Translations under genes and position numbers: made by a program
Shown: piece by piece, positions 1 to 5,580 of the stretch
Layout of the letters: every line of letters starts with the position of its first letter
Numbering within the stretch: the stretch's first letter is position 1
NCBI RefSeq assembly: GCF_943193015.1
Contig: NZ_CALPCM010000053.1
Coordinates: forward strand, 1 to 11,135
Origin: Hominisplanchenecus_A murintestinalis
GTDB taxonomy: Bacteria > Bacillota > Clostridia > Lachnospirales > Lachnospiraceae
Reading direction: 5' to 3'
DNA length: 11,135 bases
Notes under the pieces: model-generated
Databases searched by the model: none
What the model was told of the DNA's origin: nothing
What the model saw: the letters and a program-made list of their open reading frames with translations, nothing else

Positions 1-109
1 GCACATTGGCTTTGAGCAGGTTAAAGCTTTAGTGGCATAGGCTTATTGTGCAATTTTTTAAATTTGCTCATTTATAGCAAATAAAAAACATACAAAGGGG
101 GATGAAAAC

Positions 110-2515
110 ATGAAATATATCCGCAAACTATTTACAACCCTTGCGTGCATATCTCTGCTCTTTTGCCTCTCTCTGACAGCAAACGCATCAGAGGAAAACG
201 AAGCCGTCGGCGCCGCCGCATGGGAGATAAGCGGAGTGTCCATGGATCATCAGTCAGTGACTTTTAATATTGAAAACGTAAGGCAGCCACAGGATGCCAT
301 CCTTGTTGTCAGCGAAGAGCGTGGTGACAAAATCGAAATCCCTTTTTCCATTAAAAGCGCCGTGGAACGTATTACTGTAGCCTATCCCGACGGCGGCTGG
401 TTTACGGATGGACTTTATTATGTATGGGTACGAGACCTTGAGGGAAACCGTTGTGACAGCTGTTTTGTGCATTTCCGGCCTCATGAAATGAGTCTTCGCT
501 ATGTCAATGCATACCCATGCTACCTAACGGGAGAAACCAGATACCTGAATGCAGATATTACTGCTACAATAGGGTTCGAGGAATACAAAGCCGAAATACA
601 AAACGACGGAACATTCATCCTGAGATACCCCAGACTGGAACCCGGGATATATATAAGCGTTACCTCCACCGATGGTTACGGATGTTCTAGTACAAGCCGG
701 TATGCCATCGAAGACAAATTTATTTCCTGGCCCAGCGTCACTGTCTTCCGTGAGGGTATCGCGCTTGATGGGCATCACTTGTCTTCTGACGAGCGCGTAT
801 GTGCAGAAGTAGACGGCGTTCTATACTACTCTGATTACGGTGTATCCTGTCCCTACCTTGAAACAAAACCTATCATAACCTACCCTCTGACAACTGCAGA
901 GACTGTTACGGTATGGACAGAAAGCGCCTGCGGAAGTATCTCTAAGAAAATAACCCGTACTGTGGAAGACTGTGCGCTGGATACATGTTCCTACTCGTCC
1001 GACGCCCTCTACAAAAAGGGCGTATATCCCTCAAAAGCATTCGGAACCGTTAAGCCCAATGTATGCGGCCAGGTTCCCTGCAAGGTATCAACGACAATAG
1101 GCGGAACTGTATATTCAGCAAATATCAATCCTGCCTCTGGAAGCTATGTCCTGGAATACCCCAGGCAGAAGCATGGAACATCCATTACGCTTACTTTTTC
1201 TGACGCCCACGGGTGTTCCTGCCCGCTTAAGTATAAAGTAACTAACGAATTTCATGAATGGAACCTATATAGTTCCTCTATCCTGCCGTCCCGGATTACC
1301 ACTACGCTTCCTCTAGGCGGACGGATTGTCGCCGAAGTAAACGGAAAGGTATACAAAAGTAACACTGCCGCTTCCGCAAATGCTTCCGTCACCGTGAAAT
1401 ACCCGCAACAAGCTTTAGGGAGTAAGATAAAAGCCTGGCTGGAATCAGACAATTCCTCCTTCACCAATCCGCAGCAATATGTGGTTCAGATCCAGCCTTA
1501 TGAAATCAATGCGTTTGCAAAAACTACTTCCATTGACGGGGGCATTTTCCTTCACAGCTACTATGACAACGAGCCATTTTCCGGCTCCGTATATGTAGAG
1601 ATTGCCGGAAAACGCTATCCCTGTAAGGTTGCAAAACTCAATTATGAATCAAAAGAACGCTACAAATATGAACACGAAGAAGATTCCTATGAAACCCTTT
1701 ATCCAGGCTATTCGGTAAAATATAAATTCCAGGGCTCATTCCCTAAAGCGCAGCCTGATACACTTTTGAAAGTCGTCCTTACAGATAACTACGGCTATAC
1801 GTTCACAAAATCGGTAAGAATAAAAAATCAGCCTCCGAAACTCCGCGTGAATAAAGTAACCAGCGACAGCACAAAAATCACCGGATCCACCAGCGCAAAG
1901 TCAGGTTCCCTGATTGAAATATGGATCGGCAAGAAGAAATACACCACAAAAGTAAAAAAGGGCGGTTCTTTCTCTAAAAAAATCAAACCGCAGAAAGCCG
2001 GAAAGTCTGTTGATGTATGGGTGACAGACAAGAATAATAATTACAATTGTAAATTTCTCCGCATCAAACAGGCAACCGGAAAAATTACTTTGAAGGGGAA
2101 GATTTATCAGTCCAGCAGCTCCATCTCTATGTCCATCACCAACGGAAAGAAAGGGGAGCGTCTCAAACTGAGCGTAGGATCCAAAACATACAGCAAAAAG
2201 CTGAAATCAGGCAAAAAGCGGCAAAACATCCAGATTTCCCTGAACCCCAAAGCTTCCGCCGGAACCGTCATAAAAGCTGTCCTGTACGATAAATTCGGGA
2301 AACGCAAAGGTTCCGCACAAACCAAAGTCTATATTGGAGATACCATTTACACTGGAATGTCAGCCCACGATGCGCAGTTAACTACCTGGGGCGCTCCCGT
2401 CAGAAAAAATGACTGGGGCGGCGGATATTTGCAGTGGGTATACCGCAGCGGCGGCTCCACCCTGTATGTTTATATCCAGAATGGAAGAGTCGTTTCCATG
2501 CAGCGGTTTAGCTAA
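110..2515 (+). CDS. Secreted protein with repeated Ig-like modules and a C-terminal BamE/SmpA-like domain
   Basis: The 801-residue product begins with a signal peptide: KYIRK at the N-terminus, a hydrophobic stretch at about residues 7-23, and a likely signal peptidase I site after Ala-Asn-Ala at about residue 27. The body is a chain of beta-rich modules with a recurring layout of short strands, a 'G.xYxxxi' segment, a 'fxxxYPrxxxG' turn and an 'xvxltDxxGyxc' ending. At least five or six modules are visible, and those at about 590-740 are Lys/Gly/Ser-rich and resemble bacterial Ig (Big_6-type) domains. The last 58 residues (about 744-801) contain YTGMSAHDAQLTTWGAP, QWVY and LYVYIQNGRVVSMQ, the pattern of BamE/SmpA-OmlA-like domains. 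No LPXTG, transmembrane anchor or enzymatic motif is seen, so it is probably released or loosely wall-bound. The start is supported by AAAGGGGG at 94-101, eight bases before ATG. A strong terminator follows, so it is probably monocistronic. The precise function is unknown. Confidence 0.9.
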   Translation: MKYIRKLFTTLACISLLFCLSLTANASEENEAVGAAAWEISGVSMDHQSVTFNIENVRQPQDAILVVSEERGDKIEIPFSIKSAVERITVAYPDGGWFTDGLYYVWVRDLEGNRCDSCFVHFRPHEMSLRYVNAYPCYLTGETRYLNADITATIGFEEYKAEIQNDGTFILRYPRLEPGIYISVTSTDGYGCSSTSRYAIEDKFISWPSVTVFREGIALDGHHLSSDERVCAEVDGVLYYSDYGVSCPYLETKPIITYPLTTAETVTVWTESACGSISKKITRTVEDCALDTCSYSSDALYKKGVYPSKAFGTVKPNVCGQVPCKVSTTIGGTVYSANINPASGSYVLEYPRQKHGTSITLTFSDAHGCSCPLKYKVTNEFHEWNLYSSSILPSRITTTLPLGGRIVAEVNGKVYKSNTAASANASVTVKYPQQALGSKIKAWLESDNSSFTNPQQYVVQIQPYEINAFAKTTSIDGGIFLHSYYDNEPFSGSVYVEIAGKRYPCKVAKLNYESKERYKYEHEEDSYETLYPGYSVKYKFQGSFPKAQPDTLLKVVLTDNYGYTFTKSVRIKNQPPKLRVNKVTSDSTKITGSTSAKSGSLIEIWIGKKKYTTKVKKGGSFSKKIKPQKAGKSVDVWVTDKNNNYNCKFLRIKQATGKITLKGKIYQSSSSISMSITNGKKGERLKLSVGSKTYSKKLKSGKKRQNIQISLNPKASAGTVIKAVLYDKFGKRKGSAQTKVYIGDTIYTGMSAHDAQLTTWGAPVRKNDWGGGYLQWVYRSGGSTLYVYIQNGRVVSMQRFS

Positions 2516-2546
2516 ATCTTCAAAACAGGATGCCGTAAAACAAACG

Positions 2547-2606
2547 AACCCCGCAGCAAATAGTACGCATCTTATGATGCTCTATACCATATGCTGCGGG
2601 GTTTTT
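2547..2606 (+). terminator. Rho-independent terminator with nested inner hairpin
   Basis: CCCCGCAGCA (2549-2558) pairs perfectly with TGCTGCGGGG (2592-2601) and is followed by TTTTT at 2602-2606; two flanking A residues pair with the first T residues. The 33-nt loop contains its own hairpin, GCATC (2567-2571) with GATGC (2576-2580). It lies 31 bases after the stop of the secreted-protein gene. The convergent permease gene ends at 2655, and on the minus strand the stem is followed by a weaker, interrupted T tract, so it may also act for that operon. Confidence 0.88.
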
Positions 2607-2654
2607 GTATTTTTAGAAACCCGCTTTCCAAGCTTCTTCTGCTAAATATTCGCC

Positions 2655-3569
2655 TCATCCTACCAGCATCGACACCAGCGGCATCGTCACTACCGAAAGC
2701 AGCGTTGTAAGCGCCACTCCCTTCGAGTCCAGCTCGTAGTCCCCGCCATACTGCTGCGCCAGCATGGCCGTCATGCTCCCCACCGGCGTGGACAGCATCA
2801 CCAGGCACACGCCAAGAAACATCTCGCTTTCCACAAACAGCTTGATAAACAACATCCCCGCCACCGGAAGCACAAGAAGCTTAAACGCCGAAAACGCCAA
2901 AAGCTTTCTATCTGTAAACAACTCCCTGACGTCAAACTCCGCCATAGACGCCCCGATAACCATCATACTCAGTGGAGCCGTCAGCCCGCTCAGAGAAGAT
3001 ACCGCCGTTTCCACAAAATCCGGCGTTGGTATCTGGAAAATTGCAATTGCCAAAGCTGCCAGGCAGCTCAGTACACCCACGTTCAGGATTTTCTTCCATG
3101 ATATCTTTGTGCGCTCTGCACCAGCTCCCTGCATCTCACGGATTCCATAAGTATAAATTAAAAGATTATACGGAATCAGGAACAGGGACGCATACAAGAG
3201 CGCTTCACTGCCGTATACTGCACGGATGACCGGAAATCCCATAAATCCCACATTTGAAAAAATCATCATAATCCGATAGGTTCCCGCACTCTCCCTGGAT
3301 ACCCGAAAAAGCGGCGTCACCACTGCCGCAATCAGAATAAGCCCCACAAACATCAGAACCGCTATCCCCAGGCACATCCCCAGCTCCTTCGGAGCAGCCG
3401 CCCCGGTACGTTCGATGCTTCCGGAAAGAATCAGCGCCGGATTCGCCACATGCACCACCAGCCAAGACAAAAACTTCGCCGTCTCCGCACTCAGTATTTC
3501 TCTTTTTCTCATGCAATACCCCAGCACCATCAGAAAAAAAAGCACTGCCATCTGCTGCAACAATAACAT
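2655..3569 (-). CDS. AEC (auxin efflux carrier) family permease
   Basis: This is an integral membrane transporter of the AEC family, whose members export organic acids, malate, auxin-like or other small anions; the substrate cannot be read from sequence. The 304-residue product is almost entirely hydrophobic, with about ten segments in two halves. The N-terminus MLLLQQMAVLFFLMVLGY and the 'ANPALIL' motif near residue 42 are typical, as is the second half with 'LTAPLSMMVIGASMAE' and 'STPVGSMTAMLAQQYGGD'. An in-frame ATG lies 18 codons upstream at 3623, but the start at 3567-3569 is preferred because AGGAG (3576-3580) sits six bases before it and the hydrophobic N-terminus begins there. It starts two bases after the TAG stop of the upstream CobO-like gene and its ribosome binding site lies inside that gene, so the two are co-transcribed and probably translationally coupled. 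Confidence 0.9.
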   Translation of the reverse strand: MLLLQQMAVLFFLMVLGYCMRKREILSAETAKFLSWLVVHVANPALILSGSIERTGAAAPKELGMCLGIAVLMFVGLILIAAVVTPLFRVSRESAGTYRIMMIFSNVGFMGFPVIRAVYGSEALLYASLFLIPYNLLIYTYGIREMQGAGAERTKISWKKILNVGVLSCLAALAIAIFQIPTPDFVETAVSSLSGLTAPLSMMVIGASMAEFDVRELFTDRKLLAFSAFKLLVLPVAGMLFIKLFVESEMFLGVCLVMLSTPVGSMTAMLAQQYGGDYELDSKGVALTTLLSVVTMPLVSMLVG

Positions 3570-3571
3570 AT

Positions 3572-4063
3572 CTAACTCCTGTCCCTCGTTGTCATCTCCG
3601 TTACCATGTTCGCTAAATCCCAAAGTTCCCTGCCTTCATAGATTCCTGTCATGATAACTCCCACATCCCCGTCGTTCGTCTGAAGCAGCGAGCGTATCTC
3701 ATCCGCCGTAACAATCCCATACTCCAGCAGTCCCAGAATCTCATCAAGAATCAGCACGTCGCACTCCTCTGTCACCAGCACTTTTTTTGCAAAATTTACG
3801 CCGTTTTTCAGGTTCTGCTGCTCTTCCTTCTGCTCCTCTTCAGAAAGCTCTCCAAAAGACTTGTCCGACTTTTCAAATCGGAACAACTTGATTTCCGGTT
3901 CCAAACGCCTGATGAAGTCAATCTCTTCCGTCTGTTTCTGCTTCAGAAACTGGATGATAATCACAGACTTCCCTTCACTCGCCGCGCAGATAGCTTGTCC
4001 AAGCGCAACGGATGTCTTTCCCTTGCCCTTACCACAAATAATATGTACAACCCCGTTCTCCAT
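3572..4063 (-). CDS. CobO/BtuR-like P-loop ATP:corrinoid adenosyltransferase homologue (divergent)
   Basis: The 163-residue protein has the CobA/CobO/BtuR fold signature: a beta strand and P-loop GKGKGKTS (residues 11-18), ALGQAICAASEGKSVIIIQFLK (20-41), Walker B DVLILDE (102-108) followed by the family-typical 'xxxLEYG', and a terminal 'LANMVTEM' (150-157). True members transfer the adenosyl group of ATP to cob(I)alamin or cob(I)yrinic acid a,c-diamide in the cytoplasm. It is slightly short for the family, and the usual 'TGR..P.ELIELADLVTEM' segment reads TGIYEGRELWDLANMVTEM, losing the arginine and proline. No other cobalamin gene is nearby. It could therefore be a functional adenosyltransferase or a repurposed paralogue. 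GGAGAGAGG (4070-4078) precedes the ATG by six bases. It is the first gene of an operon with the AEC permease. An alternative assignment as a generic P-loop ATPase is less likely. Confidence 0.82.
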   Translation of the reverse strand: MENGVVHIICGKGKGKTSVALGQAICAASEGKSVIIIQFLKQKQTEEIDFIRRLEPEIKLFRFEKSDKSFGELSEEEQKEEQQNLKNGVNFAKKVLVTEECDVLILDEILGLLEYGIVTADEIRSLLQTNDGDVGVIMTGIYEGRELWDLANMVTEMTTRDRS

Positions 4064-4089
4064 TCTGCACCTCTCTCCAAACTCAAAAT

Positions 4090-4104
4090 GCTGCCTGCGG
4101 CAGC
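4090..4104 (-). other. Short GC-rich hairpin in the 5' leader of the CobO-like gene
   Basis: GCTGCC (4090-4095) and GGCAGC (4099-4104) form a perfect six-pair stem with a three-base loop, 12 bases upstream of the ribosome binding site of the CobO-like gene. No T tract follows in the direction of transcription. The AT-rich stretch at about 4110-4140 is the likely promoter area, but no clear -35/-10 pair could be assigned. The hairpin may stabilise the leader RNA; a regulatory role is only a guess. Confidence 0.35.
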
Positions 4105-4280
4105 TCCATCACTTTCCATAATTTCTATATATTACTACAAACTCCCCTGAAATGCAATGTTTCTTTCTGGAGCATTTCTGCACAGATGCAAATTGCGGTT
4201 TGTCGCTTACGCCAGACGCCGTGAAACCTGCCGCATATCCCACACGGACGGAGACAACGCGCCGGCGAACTAGCCGCCGG

Positions 4281-4303
4281 AGAAACACGCAACGCGTGTT
4301 TCT
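4281..4303. repeat. Perfect 10-bp hairpin inside the left arm of the palindromic element
   Basis: AGAAACACGC (4281-4290) and GCGTGTTTCT (4294-4303) are exact inverted repeats with an AAC loop. The hairpin is in the left-arm-specific segment that has no partner in the right arm, and is flanked by GCCGCCGG on one side and CTGCCGCGG on the other. There is no T tract, so it is not a terminator. Confidence 0.75.
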
Positions 4304-4317
4304 CTGCCGCGGTGGTC

Positions 4318-4349
4318 GCCGAGTGGGCATGCAAGCCTGCCCGTTCGGC
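4318..4349. repeat. 12-pair hairpin (two G-U pairs in plus-strand RNA) in the left arm
   Basis: GCCGAGTGGGCA (4318-4329) faces TGCCCGTTCGGC (4338-4349) with an eight-base loop. Ten pairs are Watson-Crick; the other two are G-U in plus-strand RNA and would be A-C mismatches in minus-strand RNA. It lies 14 bases after the perfect hairpin at 4281-4303, in the same left-specific segment. Confidence 0.6.
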
Positions 4350-4604
4350 TCGTCACTCGCGCAAACTGCGACTAATACGCTCAGGAGAGCCTTCGCGCAT
4401 AAGTCTCCGTAAGCGTCGGATTTCGCCTCTGCTAAAAACGTCTCCTGAGTGTCCGCTTAGGGGGCGCCTTTAGCAGAGGTGAGATCCACGATTTACGGAA
4501 ACTTAATGCGCGAAGGCTCTCCTGAGCGTATTTAGTTGGAGTTAATCGTTAGCTCACCGGTGCGTTGTCCCCGTCCGCGTGGGATATATGGCAGGCGTCC
4601 CGGC

Positions 4605-4718
4605 GTCCGGGGTAAACATGGAAAATTATCGGTTCCGTGACCGTCCGGCGTAATTCATGGGAACTTTCACCTCCGCAGACTTCCGGCGTAAACGATGACC
4701 TGCCCGACAAACCACAAT
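4605..4718. repeat. Three degenerate 38-nt tandem repeats in the right arm
   Basis: GTCCGGGGTAAACATGG (4605), GTCCGGCGTAATTCATGG (4643) and TTCCGGCGTAAACGATG (4681) start exactly 38 bases apart. The first 17 or so bases of each unit are well conserved. The rest is weaker but alignable between units 1 and 2 (CATGG, TTCC/CTCCG). The left arm has only one related CCRGACGCC-type segment in inverted orientation (4210-4220), so the right arm appears expanded. Confidence 0.6.
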
Positions 4719-4725
4719 TTGACCA

Positions 4726-5349
4726 CTAATTGTATTCCAGTTTACTCACCGACACTTCATACGCAGTACGCTTCTCCGTAATGTCACCGTCCAGCTTCTT
4801 CATATAATCACGGCTCTGGATGCGCCCCCATACCTGCACATGGCCGCCGACCTCGAAGGTGGAGGAAAACCTGGCGTTTCTTCCCCAGCAGATACATGGA
4901 ATATAGTCTGATTTTCCGTAAGGACGGTTCACTGCCACCAGCATATCTGCGATTTCCCTTCCAAGAGGCGTCTTTCGGTACACCGGCATTTTGCAAATAT
5001 ACCCATCCAGGAAAATCTGATTCGTTTTCATCTTATCGCTCTCTTCTTCCACGAAACTGATTTCCCTCGCAAATACCGAAAGCACCAGCCTGTTTTTCTT
5101 CTCTTCATGCCGGTTATAAGAACGGAACTGCCCCAGAATCTGTATGTATTCCCCCTGGTAATCCTGCGTGACGTCAACCAGCCGTTCTGATATCATGACC
5201 GGAATCCTGTCGCTGGAATTGCTCAGCCTCTTTACGAGGATATCTACCATATAAAACCCTTCGCCAAATACTTCATGGCTGAACACGAATTCTGATGCAA
5301 TCTCCCCCATAATTGATACCTGATTGTTTTCAATAACCTTATCTGCCAT
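4726..5349 (-). CDS. Two-OB-fold single-stranded DNA-binding protein (SSB paralogue)
   Basis: The 207-residue protein consists of two consecutive OB-fold units. The C-terminal one (about 109-205) is clearly SSB-like: NQIFLDGYICKMPVYRKTPLG, then REIADMLVAVNRPYGKSDYIPCICWGRNA, then GGHVQVWGRIQSRDY. The N-terminal one (about 8-101) has the same order of strands (VSIMGEI, FYMVDILVKR, IPVMISERL, YIQILGQFRSYN, LVLSVFAREI) but is more diverged. SSBs coat single-stranded DNA in replication, recombination and repair. Here the flexible tail and acidic DDLPF-like tip used to recruit partner proteins are absent (the protein ends KLEYN), so it is a specialised paralogue and not the housekeeping SSB. AAGGGAG (5361-5367) lies 11 bases before the ATG. 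It is transcribed divergently from typA, and its 3' end abuts the palindromic element. Confidence 0.85.
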   Translation of the reverse strand: MADKVIENNQVSIMGEIASEFVFSHEVFGEGFYMVDILVKRLSNSSDRIPVMISERLVDVTQDYQGEYIQILGQFRSYNRHEEKKNRLVLSVFAREISFVEEESDKMKTNQIFLDGYICKMPVYRKTPLGREIADMLVAVNRPYGKSDYIPCICWGRNARFSSTFEVGGHVQVWGRIQSRDYMKKLDGDITEKRTAYEVSVSKLEYN

Positions 5350-5580
5350 TATTATACGTTCTCCCTTCTTCTTCTCTGGCAGGACGCCGCTCTTTTCCGC
5401 AGCTATCCGCTTTGTACTTTTTTACGTATAATTATATCTATGATGCTTTCCTCCATCTTAGAACAGAAAAAATCACAGAAATCCTTGTATTCCCATGAAA
5501 ATGTGATAAACTGTTAAAGTCATTTCATAATTATGGGGCCAACCATTCCCATGTATACAAGAAAGAAGGAATTTTTATTT
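5350..5580. promoter_or_regulatory. Divergent promoter region between the SSB paralogue and typA
   Basis: This 231-bp gap must drive both directions. A perfect TATAAT lies on the minus strand at 5431-5436, appropriate for the SSB-like gene, and another on the plus strand at 5427-5432; neither has a good -35 box at 16-18 bp. For typA a weak alternative is TTGTAT (5485-5490) and TAAACT (5507-5512) with 16 bp between. The typA ribosome binding site is AAGGAA at 5566-5571. No riboswitch-like structure was recognised. Confidence 0.4.

Larger units (their letters stand above)
4189..4721. repeat. Large imperfect palindromic (fold-back) element, about 530 bp
   Basis: Nearly the whole intergenic region folds back on itself. 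Paired blocks, left with right, are: 4189-4205 with 4705-4721 (CAAATTG then GGTTTGTCG, one mismatch in 17); about 4208-4226 with about 4596-4614 (partial match); 4227-4265 with 4557-4595 (34 of 39, all five differences transitions); 4374-4404 with 4501-4532 (identical apart from one missing base); and 4405-4436 with 4469-4500 (ends identical, middle diverged). The central loop is 4437-4468. Each arm carries one private segment: 4266-4373 on the left, and the 38-nt repeats at about 4617-4704 on the right. There is no credible protein gene and no transposase, and no obvious target-site duplication flanks the ends. The right end stops four bases from the stop codon of the SSB-like gene. A non-autonomous fold-back/MITE-like element or an interspersed palindromic repeat fits best; a structured RNA is an alternative. 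Confidence 0.8.

Noticed and set aside
61..90. Hairpin ATTTGCT/AGCAAAT upstream of the secreted-protein gene as a terminator or riboswitch
   Set aside because: Seven AT-rich pairs followed by A residues rather than T residues on the plus strand, and no T tract on the minus strand; no clear promoter boxes could be assigned around it.
2409..2645. 78-codon plus-strand ORF overlapping the end of the secreted-protein gene
   Set aside because: It reads through the strong terminator and overlaps the secreted-protein gene in another frame, without a ribosome binding site.
2764..3150. 128-codon plus-strand ORF opposite the AEC permease gene
   Set aside because: Antisense shadow of a well-supported membrane protein gene; no ribosome binding site and no recognisable domain.
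3570..3623. 18-codon N-terminal extension of the AEC permease
   Set aside because: It is acidic and hydrophilic, overlaps the CobO-like gene, and the AGGAG site points to the ATG at 3569.
4109..4412. Overlapping short ORFs on both strands within the palindromic element (69-86 codons)
   Set aside because: They lie in inverted-repeat DNA, have arginine-rich low-complexity translations typical of GC-rich repeats, lack ribosome binding sites and overlap each other.
4189..4721. CRISPR array or intact insertion sequence
   Set aside because: There are no regularly spaced identical direct repeats with unique spacers, no transposase gene and no clear target-site duplication; the 38-nt units are adjacent and degenerate.
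5533..5580. 16-codon N-terminal extension of TypA
   Set aside because: The ATG at 5533 has no ribosome binding site and the extension is absent from the usual TypA N-terminus.
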